Below are positions 26,397 through 34,462 of a stretch of 64,000 bases of DNA, piece after piece (the stretch's first letter is position 1; every line of letters starts with the position of its first letter). Below the pieces are notes generated by a model. It ran no database searches. It saw nothing but the letters and a program-made list of their open reading frames with translations, and had not been told where the DNA came from. Both the position numbers and the translations under genes were made by a program. The DNA comes from Pannonibacter carbonis (lineage in GTDB: Bacteria > Pseudomonadota > Alphaproteobacteria > Rhizobiales > Stappiaceae): the NCBI RefSeq assembly GCF_003012935.1, contig NZ_PUDR01000001.1, forward strand, positions 200,182 through 264,181. The letters are read 5' to 3'.

Positions 26397-27722
26397 GTGA
26401 TCGAAGCGGCGATGTATGCATTCCTGGGGTTCCTGGCAGCCGGGCTGCTGGCACTCCTGATTTTGCCTGCTGTCTGGCGCCGGGCCGTACGGCTGACACG
26501 TGATGCTGTCCTGGCGACACACCCCTCCACCTATCGCGAAGTCAAGGCCGCACAGGATGTCTTGCGCGCTGAAGCAGCTCTGACCCATCGCCGGCTGGAA
26601 CGCGAACTGACCCGGCTGAAGGCACAGGCCGCACAAGCCCGGGCAGAGGCAGGAAAATATCTGCCGGAACGTCTCGCGCTGCAGGCCGAGCGCAGCGAAC
26701 TGTCCGAGCATCGCCGCGAAGTGGATGCCTTGCTCGCAGCGCAGACAGACGAAAACAAGCAACTGCGTGAAGATCTGATCCTCGCCCGGACGGAGGCACA
26801 CGAACTGGCCGCGAGCCTGAAACAGGCTGAGACCGAAGTTACCGAGTTGCGCCAGTTGCTGGACTCGCGGCGCGGCACCAGTTCCGACCCTCTTGCCGCC
26901 GCAACGATTTCCGCGCTTGAGGCCCAGATCGCCAGCCTGCAGCGCCAGTTGGCTAGCCGTACCCCGGCAGCACCCCAGGTGCCCGCAACGTCGGCGGACG
27001 CCCTGGCCGCCCAGATTTTGCCGGACGCCGATACGGTCAACCTGCGGCGCAACATCGCCCGGCTCGAAAGCGAACTGATGGACCAGGAGACCGACTTCAT
27101 CGCTGCGCAGGCAGATGTCGCCCGCCTTACCCTGCAACTCGACCTGGCCGGCGGCCTGCCTGACGGTCTCGTGGCGCAGATGGACCAGAACCTCAAGGAA
27201 GCCGCACGCGAGAATGCGCGGCTGGCAGCCCGCGCAGCCGCACAGGACCGGGCCCTCGCCAAGACCCGCACCGAAATCGCCCGCCTGACCAACGAACTGG
27301 CAACCAGCCCGGCCGTGACAGCCTTGCGGGACGAACTGAAGGCCCTCGCCGGAACAGTGGTTGCCGCGCAGGGGGAACAGTCCGAAGCTGAAAAGCCAAA
27401 GTCAACACGCAGCCGGAAAGCGACCAGCAAGGCTGCGACGCCAACCGACGCAACGGCAGCCACGACAGGTCCGACGACACCCGCAACGGCGGCAAGATTG
27501 TCCGCAGTCGAGATCGCTGGACGGATCGTGCGCGCCAGCACAGCAGCGCGTGAGGCCCTGTCGGTGTCAACCGCCCCGCAAGCAGACCAACCGGCTATCA
27601 TCGCAAAGCCACAGCGCACGGCAAAGGCAACGGATCCGGTCAGCCCCGAAAAATCGGGGCAAGCCAATCAGGAGCAATCCCCGCGGGATGGCCGCTCGGG
27701 AAAGAAACAGGTTGTCGCCTGA
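26397..27722 (+). CDS. Membrane-anchored coiled-coil protein, conserved hypothetical
   Basis: A 441-aa protein of a type seen in Hyphomicrobiales with no assigned function. One N-terminal membrane helix (AMYAFLGFLAAGLLALLILPAVWRRA) is followed by long charged heptad-like segments (about 40-170 and 215-320) and an Ala/Thr/Lys-rich tail. It resembles coiled-coil division or envelope proteins of the YhcB sort only in architecture. GTG 26397 has GAGG 6 nt upstream; ATG 26412 is the alternative. The frame is open far upstream (to 25728) but that part overlaps eipA. Confidence 0.7.
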   Translation: MIEAAMYAFLGFLAAGLLALLILPAVWRRAVRLTRDAVLATHPSTYREVKAAQDVLRAEAALTHRRLERELTRLKAQAAQARAEAGKYLPERLALQAERSELSEHRREVDALLAAQTDENKQLREDLILARTEAHELAASLKQAETEVTELRQLLDSRRGTSSDPLAAATISALEAQIASLQRQLASRTPAAPQVPATSADALAAQILPDADTVNLRRNIARLESELMDQETDFIAAQADVARLTLQLDLAGGLPDGLVAQMDQNLKEAARENARLAARAAAQDRALAKTRTEIARLTNELATSPAVTALRDELKALAGTVVAAQGEQSEAEKPKSTRSRKATSKAATPTDATAATTGPTTPATAARLSAVEIAGRIVRASTAAREALSVSTAPQADQPAIIAKPQRTAKATDPVSPEKSGQANQEQSPRDGRSGKKQVVA

Positions 27723-27820
27723 AGGGGAAACTGCCCGGAGACGCAAGTGCGCTGCCGATGCGGACATACAGGTGCATATCGGGTCAAGCCCGCCTGCGCA
27801 CTGAGTTTTCAGGGAAGGAA

Positions 27821-27895
27821 TGGTACTCCCAAGGGGAATCGAACCCCTGTTTCCGCCGTGAGAGGGCAGCGTCCTGACCGCTAGACGATGGGAGC
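27821..27895 (-). tRNA. tRNA-Glu (anticodon CTC)
   Basis: The minus strand folds as a 75-nt cloverleaf. The acceptor GCTCCCA pairs with TGGGAGT, the anticodon arm is CTGCC-CTCTCAC-GGCGG with anticodon CTC, the T arm is CAGGGGTTCGATTCCCCTTG-like, and the encoded CCA is at 27821-27823. CTC reads GAG codons. Confidence 0.95.
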
Positions 27896-27933
27896 GGCTG
27901 CAACGGGCAAAGCCTTATCGTTGCGAGACCGCC

Positions 27934-27962
27934 CGTATAATTGTTTGCCGGCTGCAAGGCAA
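27934..27962 (-). promoter_or_regulatory. Sigma-70-type promoter of tRNA-Glu
   Basis: On the minus strand, TTGCCT (27962-27957), a 17-nt spacer and TATACG (27939-27934) lie about 40 nt before the tRNA 5' end, the expected distance for a short leader. Confidence 0.55.
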
Positions 27963-28002
27963 GCGGTTTTTCGGGGCCGAAACCGGCTGTGGCGCCGTCT
28001 CC

Positions 28003-28115
28003 TCCGCGCTGTCCCGGCCTTGTGCCGGGACCTGTGAGGGACACGATTGCGTTTCCTGCGGCTTCAGCATTTCGCGACCATGACAGGTCCCGGCACAAGG
28101 CCGGGACGGCGCGGA
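28003..28115. repeat. Paired palindromic repeat (REP-like doublet), copy 1
   Basis: A 33-nt arm (28003-28035) is repeated inverted at 28083-28115 with one mismatch, separated by 47 nt. Each arm also folds alone: GTCCCGGC-CTTGT-GCCGGGAC. The same arms and the same 47-nt spacing recur at 33163-33275. Otherwise the 342-nt gap 27896-28237 holds only the tRNA promoter; I see no gene in it. Confidence 0.85.
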
Positions 28116-28237
28116 GGGGGTGGATGAGCTGCGGCAAAGGGTGCGCTGCGGCTGCGGCGACGCGTACCCCGAACCGGCGCGCGGAGTTGGCGCGAAGGCT
28201 TGGTGGCGAACAGCCGTTTGCTGAAACGCCTTCCAGC

Positions 28238-28600
28238 TCAGGGCCTTGCAAGCGTTGTCCGGCCGAGCGCCTTGCCGGTGGCGGTGTCCATGCGCTGGAT
28301 GACCGTCGTGGTGCCGTCCTGAACCAGCAGGTAAAGCACGCCGTCGGAGACCGACAGGCTGCGGACCTCGCCTGCGCCTTCAAGGGCAATGGATTCCGGC
28401 CAGTTTCCACCCGGCACCTTGCCGACGGAATTGACCTTGTAGATGATTGCTGCCAAGAGGGCACCAATGCCGGCGATCATGATCAGGGTCGAGCCGGCCA
28501 CCAGCCGGCGCAGACGCGACTGCACACGCAGCACCGCAGGATCCAGCGGCGCTTCTTCAGCGTTACCCGGCTCGCGATCATCAAAGGCAGACTTGGTCAT
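28238..28600 (-). CDS. DUF6476-like single-pass membrane protein
   Basis: A 120-aa protein with a charged N-terminus (MTKSAFDDREPGNAEE), one membrane helix (LVAGSTLIMIAGIGALLAAIIY) and a periplasmic part reminiscent of a beta-sheet repeat (VRSLSVSDGVLYLLVQDGTTTVIQRMD). DUF6476-type proteins are conserved next to rluD in alphaproteobacteria and have no known role. The frame is open to 28702 but ATG 28600 begins the conserved part. This start codon overlaps that of divergent rluD by two bases. Confidence 0.65.
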   Translation of the reverse strand: MTKSAFDDREPGNAEEAPLDPAVLRVQSRLRRLVAGSTLIMIAGIGALLAAIIYKVNSVGKVPGGNWPESIALEGAGEVRSLSVSDGVLYLLVQDGTTTVIQRMDTATGKALGRTTLARP

Positions 28601-29648
28601 GACAGACAGAACTCCAGTACAGCCGACGTTCGTGGACGAAGGCGAAGACGGGCACGACGACGCAGTTTCCGGCTTCGTAGCCGGGCCGGACGACGCGGGC
28701 AAGCGGCTGGATGCGGTTCTGGCTGCTCATTTCGCTGATCTTAGCCGCAACCGGCTGCAAAACCTCATCAAGGCTGGCGAAGTCTCGGTCAATGACAAGA
28801 CCGTGAAGGAAGCCAAGTACAAGGTTCATGACGGCGACAGCCTGACACTGACCTTGCCGGAACCCGAGGAGCCGGAGCCGCAGGGCGAGGATATCCCGCT
28901 CGACATCGTCTACGAGGACGACGCGCTGATCGTCATCGACAAGCCCGCCGGACTGGTGGTGCATCCGGGCGCCGGAAACTGGACCGGCACGCTGGTCAAC
29001 GCGCTGATCCATCACTGCGGTGACAGCCTGTCGGGCATCGGCGGCGTGCGGCGACCCGGCATTGTCCACCGGCTGGACAAGGACACCTCCGGCCTCCTGG
29101 TGGTGGCCAAGACGGACCAGGCGCACAAGGGCCTGTCAGAGCAGTTTGCCGATCATGGCCGGACCGGCCCGCTGGAGCGGTCCTATCAGGCGCTGGTCTG
29201 GGGCGCGCCTTCGGGCCTGCGCGGCACAGTCGATGCCAACCTTGCTCGGTCGGAACACAATCGGCAGAAGATCAACGTCGTGCGAACCAGTGGACGCCAT
29301 GCCGTGACCCACTGGCAGGTGCAGGAACGCTTCGGCCCGGCCGACCAGCCTTCGCTGGCCGCCCTGGTCGAATGCATGCTGGAAACCGGCCGGACGCATC
29401 AGATCCGTGTGCATATGGCCCATGTCGGCCTGCCGCTGATCGGCGACCATGTTTACGGTGCCGGGTTCAAGACCAAGGCCAATCCCCTGCCCGAGCCACT
29501 GCGCTCGGAAGTGCTGAATTTCCCGCGTCAGGCACTGCATGCCGGACTGCTGGCCTTCGAACATCCGGTCACCGGCGAGACCATGACCTTCGAAAGTGAC
29601 ATCCCGGACGACTTCAAGGCCCTGCTGGACGCATTACGAAAATTTTAG
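28599..29648 (+). CDS. rluD: RluA-family 23S rRNA pseudouridine synthase (RluD type)
   Basis: A 349-aa enzyme that isomerises uridines in 23S rRNA helix 69. It has an N-terminal S4 RNA-binding domain (GKRLDAVLAAHFADLSRNRLQNLIKAGEV) and the catalytic block GIVHRLDKDTSGLLVVAKT with the active-site Asp, then the C-terminal ETGRTHQIRVHMAHVGLPLIGD. No other ATG precedes the S4 domain closely, so ATG 28599 is chosen although it overlaps the start of the DUF6476 gene on the other strand. It is followed by rpoH, as in many alphaproteobacteria. Confidence 0.92.
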   Translation: MTDRTPVQPTFVDEGEDGHDDAVSGFVAGPDDAGKRLDAVLAAHFADLSRNRLQNLIKAGEVSVNDKTVKEAKYKVHDGDSLTLTLPEPEEPEPQGEDIPLDIVYEDDALIVIDKPAGLVVHPGAGNWTGTLVNALIHHCGDSLSGIGGVRRPGIVHRLDKDTSGLLVVAKTDQAHKGLSEQFADHGRTGPLERSYQALVWGAPSGLRGTVDANLARSEHNRQKINVVRTSGRHAVTHWQVQERFGPADQPSLAALVECMLETGRTHQIRVHMAHVGLPLIGDHVYGAGFKTKANPLPEPLRSEVLNFPRQALHAGLLAFEHPVTGETMTFESDIPDDFKALLDALRKF

Positions 29649-29669
29649 GTTCGAGCGGGCCGGCCGGGT

Positions 29670-29697
29670 CCTGTATTTGCCGCAATGCTGCTTATAT
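29670..29697 (+). promoter_or_regulatory. RpoH-type (heat-shock) promoter upstream of rpoH
   Basis: CCTG-N17-CTTATAT matches the alphaproteobacterial RpoH consensus CTTG-N17/18-CYTATNT with one mismatch in the -35. Transcription from near 29705 would give a roughly 140-nt leader before the rpoH ATG. It could also be read by the housekeeping sigma factor. Confidence 0.55.
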
Positions 29698-29843
29698 CCT
29701 TCTGCATCGGCGAGCCGGGAACCGGACGCCGGTGAATCGCGTTGCCACAGAAAGACTGGCACAAGGCTCATCCCCGAGCGTCCGAAGAGGACAGGGAGCG
29801 GCCTGCCGGTCGGGGGACGCCAGCCAGGAAGGGGGCGCATGTC

Positions 29844-30734
29844 ATGGCCCGGAATGTACCGATGCTTGTCGCCGGTGAAGGCGGCCTGAGCCGATATCTC
29901 GATGAAATCCGCCGGTTTCCGATGCTGGAGCCGCAGGAAGAATACATGCTCGCCAAGCGCTACCGAGAGCATGATGACCCTGCCGCCGCCGAGAAACTGG
30001 TCAACTCTCACCTGCGCCTCGTGGCCAAGATCGCCATGGGCTACCGTGGTTACGGCCTGCCGATCGGCGAAGTCGTATCGGAAGGCAACGTCGGCCTGAT
30101 GCAGGCGGTCAAGCGCTTCGAACCCGAACGCGGCTTCCGCCTTGCCACCTATGCCATGTGGTGGATCAAGGCTGCGATCCAGGAGTACATCCTGCGCTCG
30201 TGGTCGCTGGTCAAGATGGGCACGACCGCCAACCAGAAGCGTCTGTTCTTCAACCTGCGCCGCCTCAAGAGCAAGATCCAGGCCCTGAACGAAGGTGACC
30301 TGAAGCCGGAGCAGGTGCAGGAGATCGCAACCAAGCTGGGCGTGTCGGAAGAAGAGGTCGTGTCGATGAACCGGCGCCTTGGCGGCGACGCTTCGCTGAA
30401 CGCGCCGATCCGCTCTGCCGAAGCCGAAAGCGGCGAGTGGCAGGACTGGCTCGTCGACGAAAGCGACAGCCAGGAGACCCTGCTCGCCAACCAGGAAGAA
30501 CTGGACCAGCGCCGCAAGCTGCTGTCTGACGCCATGGAGGTGCTCAACGAGCGTGAGCGGCGCATCTTCGAGGCCCGCCGCCTGGCCGAAGAACCTGTCA
30601 CGCTGGAAGACCTGTCCGCCGAGTTTGGCGTCAGCCGCGAGCGCGTGCGCCAGATCGAGGTGCGGGCGTTCGAAAAGGTGCAGCAGGCCGTGCAGAAGAG
30701 CGCCCGGGCCCTGGAACATTCGACGCTGAACTGA
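29844..30734 (+). CDS. rpoH: RNA polymerase sigma-32 factor RpoH
   Basis: A 296-aa heat-shock sigma factor. Regions 2.1-2.4 are seen in VNSHLRLVAKIAMGYRGYGLP and RLATYAMWWIKAAIQEYILRS; the RpoH box QKRLFFNLR (131-139) is diagnostic; region 4 ends in FGVSRERVRQIEVRAFEKV. ATG 29844 has GGAAGGGGG upstream; the frame is open back to 29742 without homology. Alphaproteobacteria often carry several rpoH copies; this one is of the RpoH1-like length. Confidence 0.95.
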   Translation: MARNVPMLVAGEGGLSRYLDEIRRFPMLEPQEEYMLAKRYREHDDPAAAEKLVNSHLRLVAKIAMGYRGYGLPIGEVVSEGNVGLMQAVKRFEPERGFRLATYAMWWIKAAIQEYILRSWSLVKMGTTANQKRLFFNLRRLKSKIQALNEGDLKPEQVQEIATKLGVSEEEVVSMNRRLGGDASLNAPIRSAEAESGEWQDWLVDESDSQETLLANQEELDQRRKLLSDAMEVLNERERRIFEARRLAEEPVTLEDLSAEFGVSRERVRQIEVRAFEKVQQAVQKSARALEHSTLN

Positions 30735-30755
30735 GCTGTTGCTTCCCCTCCCCGC

Positions 30756-30776
30756 GTCCCGGCACCCCGCCGGGAC
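30756..30776. terminator. Hairpin after rpoH, related to the REP-like arms
   Basis: GTCCCGGC-ACCCC-GCCGGGAC has the same 8-bp stem as the repeat arms at 28003 and 33163 with a different loop, alone and 22 nt beyond the rpoH stop. There is no U-run; it may stabilise the 3' end or be a solitary repeat copy. Confidence 0.55.
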
Positions 30777-30899
30777 GGCGTGGCTGTGCGGTCTTTGACC
30801 CCCGCCCGATCGCTGTGCTTTCCCCTCCCGCAAAACGTGTTTCGTCCCGGATCATTCTGATCTAGGGTGCTGCATTGTCAGCACTTTGTGGGGAGCACC

Positions 30900-33107
30900 G
30901 TGACGCTCAGACGTTTGACGGGAAAGCGGTTTGTGGTGGGCTTTTGCGCTGCCCTGACGCTTGGCCTCATGACGGCGATCCGTGCGCTGAACCCGGATTT
31001 TCTCGTCTCGGTGCGGGAACTGACCTTCGATTACCTGCAACGTCTGGCCCCGCGCGCTTACCAGGACCTGCCGGTGCGCATCGTCGACATCGACGAGGCG
31101 TCGATTGCCGCCTACGGGCAGTGGCCCTGGCCGCGCAGCCGCATCGCGGAGCTTGTCACCGGGCTGAACGAGCTGGGCGCGGCGGTGATCGCCTTTGACG
31201 TGATCTTTGCCGAAGCCGACCGCTCTTCCCCCGTGCGCCTTGCCGAGACGCTGGATCTTGGCGGCCGGGCCGACGAGGCCGAAATCCGCGCCGCCCTCGC
31301 CCGCCTGCCCGACACGGACAAGGTGCTGGCCGAAGCACTGGCCAGTGCGCCTACCGTGCTCGGCTTTGCGGTTTTGCCAACGACCGCACCGCGCCTGCCG
31401 GCGCAAAAGGCCGGCATCGCCTTTGGTGGCGCCGATCCGGCAACGATCCTGCCCGCATTCCCCTCGGCCCTGGCGGCCTTGCCCGTGCTGGAAGAGGCTG
31501 CCAGCGGCACCGGCTCGGTGTCCCTGTCCGCCAGCGACACCGGCGGCGTGGTGCGCCGGATCCCGCTGCTGTTCTCGGATGGCAAGACCGTGTTTCCGAG
31601 CCTCGCCATCGAGGCGCTGCGCGTTGCGCAAGGCGCAAGCGGCCTGATCGCGCGCAGCAGCACCGCCAGCGGCGAGACCACAGGCGAGCGGCCCGCGCTG
31701 ACTGACCTCAAGGTCGGATCCTTTGCCGTGCCGACCACCGCCATCGGTGAGCTGTGGGTGCATTACGACAAGGACCGGCCGGAGCGCTATGTCTCGGCAC
31801 TGGATGTGCTGGATCCGGCCAGACGCGCCGCCTTGCGCAGCCGGATCGAAGGCAACATCGTCTTCGTCGGGACATCCGCCGCCGGGCTGTTCGATATCCG
31901 CGCAACGCCGCTTGGCCAGTTGGTGCCGGGGGTGTCGATCCATGCACAGGCGACGGAACAGATCATCACGAATGATTTTCTCGTCCGGCCGGACTGGGCC
32001 GATGGGCTGGAGCTGATTGCCACATTCGCAGGCGGCTTCCTGCTTGTGCTGCTGCTGCCGTTCGCCGGTGGCCTTGCGACCGGATTGTTTTCGCTGCTCA
32101 TCGCAGTCGGCCTCACCGGCGGGGCGATCTATCTCTACCTGACCCGCAACCTGCTGATCGATCCGCTCTATCCGTCGGTCACGGCGTTCGTGGTCTTCGC
32201 CGTGGGCATGGCGCTGCTTTACGTGCTGACCGACAAGGAAAAGCGCTTCGTGCGGCAGGCCTTCAGCCAGTACCTGTCGCCGGATCTGGTGCATCAGCTG
32301 GAAAAGCGGCCAGATCAGCTGGTGCTGGGCGGGGAACTCAGGCCGATGACCATCCTGTTCATGGACGTGCGCGGTTTCACGCCGATTTCGGAGCAGCTGA
32401 CGCCGACGGAGCTGGTGCATTTCCTCAACACGCTGCTGTCGCCGCTGTCCGACGCCATCCAGGCGCATGGCGGCACCATCGACAAATACATCGGCGACAG
32501 CATCATGGCCTTCTGGAATGCGCCGGTGACCGAGGAGGACCATGCCGCCCTCGCCTGTGCCGCCTCGCTGGAGATGCTGCGGATCGTCGAGCAGTTGAAC
32601 GAGACTGACGCATTCGCGTTCAAGGCGCGGGGCCTCCGGGCGCAAACAGTGCAGATCGGCATCGGCCTCAACACCGGCGAGGCCTGCGTCGGCAACATGG
32701 GATCAAGCCGGCGCTTCAACTATTCCGTCATCGGCGATGCGGTCAACGTCGCCAGCCGGATTGAATCGAGCTGCAAGGGCGTCGGGGCGGAATTGCTGGT
32801 GTCCGGCGACACCCGGACCGAGGCGCCCGATTTCGCCTATCTGGAGGCAGGCGCCATCCCGCTGAAGGGCAAGTCGCTGCCGGTCAAGCTGTTCGCGCTG
32901 GTCGGCGATGAAGACCACAGACGCACCGAAGCGTTCCAGACGCTGGAGCGCCAGCATATGGCGCTGGTCGAGGCCCTGGATGAAGGCGCCGCACGGCGGG
33001 CGGACGAGGCGCTCGCCGCCTGCCGCGCGCTGGCCCCGCAGTCGCTCACGCCCTTCTACGACAAGATGGCCGAACGCGTGGCCGGCCTTGCGATGGCAGC
33101 GCAGTAG
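30900..33107 (+). CDS. Adenylate cyclase with CHASE2 sensor domain
   Basis: A 735-aa class III cyclase. After an N-terminal membrane helix (about 10-27) comes a periplasmic CHASE2 domain (RIVDIDEASIAAYGQWPWPRS to FIGTSA-like FVGTSAAGLFDIRATP), then three membrane helices (about 368-443) and a catalytic domain (480-625). Metal Asp residues are in FMDVRGFT and DKYIGDSIMAFW, the adenine-selecting Lys in the latter, and the transition-state Asn/Arg in GDAVNVASRIES, so it should make cAMP from ATP. GTG 30900 has GGGGAG 4 nt upstream. The ligand is unknown, and it sits alone after rpoH. Confidence 0.92.
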   Translation: MTLRRLTGKRFVVGFCAALTLGLMTAIRALNPDFLVSVRELTFDYLQRLAPRAYQDLPVRIVDIDEASIAAYGQWPWPRSRIAELVTGLNELGAAVIAFDVIFAEADRSSPVRLAETLDLGGRADEAEIRAALARLPDTDKVLAEALASAPTVLGFAVLPTTAPRLPAQKAGIAFGGADPATILPAFPSALAALPVLEEAASGTGSVSLSASDTGGVVRRIPLLFSDGKTVFPSLAIEALRVAQGASGLIARSSTASGETTGERPALTDLKVGSFAVPTTAIGELWVHYDKDRPERYVSALDVLDPARRAALRSRIEGNIVFVGTSAAGLFDIRATPLGQLVPGVSIHAQATEQIITNDFLVRPDWADGLELIATFAGGFLLVLLLPFAGGLATGLFSLLIAVGLTGGAIYLYLTRNLLIDPLYPSVTAFVVFAVGMALLYVLTDKEKRFVRQAFSQYLSPDLVHQLEKRPDQLVLGGELRPMTILFMDVRGFTPISEQLTPTELVHFLNTLLSPLSDAIQAHGGTIDKYIGDSIMAFWNAPVTEEDHAALACAASLEMLRIVEQLNETDAFAFKARGLRAQTVQIGIGLNTGEACVGNMGSSRRFNYSVIGDAVNVASRIESSCKGVGAELLVSGDTRTEAPDFAYLEAGAIPLKGKSLPVKLFALVGDEDHRRTEAFQTLERQHMALVEALDEGAARRADEALAACRALAPQSLTPFYDKMAERVAGLAMAAQ

Positions 33108-33162
33108 GCGCAGCGGTTACGCCCCGGAACAAACACGCCAGAACTAACACACCGGAACAAAC

Positions 33163-33275
33163 TCCGCGCTGTCCCGGCCTTGTGCCGGGACCCGTAATGG
33201 TCCCGCCGCGTTGCATCCAACTTCAGAGGAAGCGCCATTCTGACAGGTCCCGGCACAAGGCCGGGACGGCGCGGG
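33163..33275. repeat. Paired palindromic repeat (REP-like doublet), copy 2
   Basis: Arms at 33163-33195 and 33243-33275 match those of copy 1 (28003-28115) almost base for base, with a 47-nt spacer whose own sequence differs. In the remaining part of the 340-nt gap 33108-33447 a CCTCCCC/GGGGGAGG hairpin is at about 33325-33345 and an inverted repeat at 33399; no gene is seen. Confidence 0.85.
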
Positions 33276-33398
33276 GCGAGGTTGTCCTTCCGGTCCAGAG
33301 AAGTCCCCCACCCCCAAACCCCTCCCCACGAGGGGGAGGGGAGCTTCGAGGCTTCGACAGGGTTGGACCGTTTCAGCTCCGTATTTCAGCACACGCTG

Positions 33399-33442
33399 CT
33401 GACGCTGCCGCTCCGGCCAGACTGCAGGAGCGGCAGGGTCAG
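33399..33442 (-). terminator. Inverted repeat just after thiY
   Basis: CTGACGCTGCCGCTCC and GGAGCGGCAGGGTCAG pair over 16 bp with one mismatch and a 12-nt loop, starting 5 nt after the thiY stop. It lacks a U-run, so termination or 3'-end protection is inferred from position. Confidence 0.5.
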
Positions 33443-33447
33443 GACAT

Positions 33448-34386
33448 TCAGTTCACTTCCCGGGCGTAGGTTTCGACCGGGGGAACGGACTTGATCAGTT
33501 CGTTGTCCTTCAGGAAGGTGGCGAAGCGGGTGTAGCGGGCGGCGTCCAGCGCGCCCGGACGCTTGGCAAAGCGGGGCAGCGTATCGGCCCAGGCGCGGCG
33601 GTTGAGCGTGTCATCGAGGTTCGGATGTGCCGCGATGAAGGCTTGCCAAGCCTCGTCCGGATGGTTGGTGAGGTAGATCGTTGCCTTCTCGATGGCAGCG
33701 AGGAACTTCGGCAGGCGCGGATCGTCCAGCTTGTCCTTGTGCGCGACATAGATCAGCTCGTCGAACACGGGAACGCCGTTCTCTTCCGGGTAGAAGGCCT
33801 TGCCCTTCTTGCCCTCGATCTCGATCTGGGTCAGCTCGAAATTACGGTAACCACCGATGATGGCATCGACCTGACCCGACATCAGCGCCGGCGACAGGGC
33901 GAAGTTGACGTTGATCAGTTCGACATCGGTGATGGCAAGCCCCTGCGACTTCAGCATCTGGCCAAGCATCGCATCCTCGAAACCGGAGACGGAGAAGCCA
34001 ATCTTCTTGCCCTTCAGGTCGGCGAGGGTTTTGACCGGACCATCCTCCAGCACGATCAAGGAGTTGAGCGGTGTCTCGACCAGCGTGCCGATCCAGCTGA
34101 GCGGCAGTCCTTCATCAATCTGGGCATGCAGCGTCGGCTGGTAGGAGACCGCGATCTCGGCCTGGCCTGCGGCAACCAGCTTCGGCGGCATGGACGGATC
34201 GGCCGGTTCGATCAGCTCGACCTCAAGGCCTTCGGCCGCGAAGAAACCCTTCTGCTTGGCCACGACCAGCGGCGCGTGGTCCGGGTTCGTGAACCAGTCC
34301 ATCAGGACGGTGATCTTCTCGGCGGCAAGGGCCGGTGTCGTTGTGAACAGCGCAGCAGCAAGCGCGAGGGACGCAAGACGGGACAA
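33448..34386 (-). CDS. thiY: ABC transporter substrate-binding protein for thiamine pyrimidine precursor (ThiY-like)
   Basis: A 312-aa NMT1/THI5-like periplasmic protein with a signal peptide (LSRLASLALAAALFTTTPALA). Core blocks are VLMDWFTNPDHAPLVVAKQKGFFAAEGL and LKGKKIGFSVSGFEDAMLGQML. The start is taken as TTG 34386 because AAGGAG lies exactly 7 nt upstream and it opens the signal peptide; an open frame runs to 34515 but overlaps thiX. ThiY binds formyl-aminopyrimidine, a salvage precursor of HMP. The TPP riboswitch upstream supports the thiamine role. Confidence 0.85.
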   Translation of the reverse strand: MSRLASLALAAALFTTTPALAAEKITVLMDWFTNPDHAPLVVAKQKGFFAAEGLEVELIEPADPSMPPKLVAAGQAEIAVSYQPTLHAQIDEGLPLSWIGTLVETPLNSLIVLEDGPVKTLADLKGKKIGFSVSGFEDAMLGQMLKSQGLAITDVELINVNFALSPALMSGQVDAIIGGYRNFELTQIEIEGKKGKAFYPEENGVPVFDELIYVAHKDKLDDPRLPKFLAAIEKATIYLTNHPDEAWQAFIAAHPNLDDTLNRRAWADTLPRFAKRPGALDAARYTRFATFLKDNELIKSVPPVETYAREVN

Positions 34387-34462
34387 GCGGATACTCCTTG
34401 GGTTGAAGCCCGGCAGAAGCGCCGGGACGGGGAAGAACAAGACGGTCTGGCGAAAGGCTGGA

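Noticed and set aside
26531-27667. 378-codon minus-strand frame opposite the coiled-coil gene
   Set aside because: Ser/Ala/Arg-rich shadow. The plus frame has a membrane helix followed by heptads, which is a coherent protein.
28003-28115. CRISPR array
   Set aside because: The repeats are inverted and self-complementary, only two per locus, with no spacer series and no cas genes.
30852-32645. 597-codon minus-strand frame opposite the cyclase
   Set aside because: No domain; the plus strand shows complete CHASE2 and cyclase motifs with a good ribosome site.
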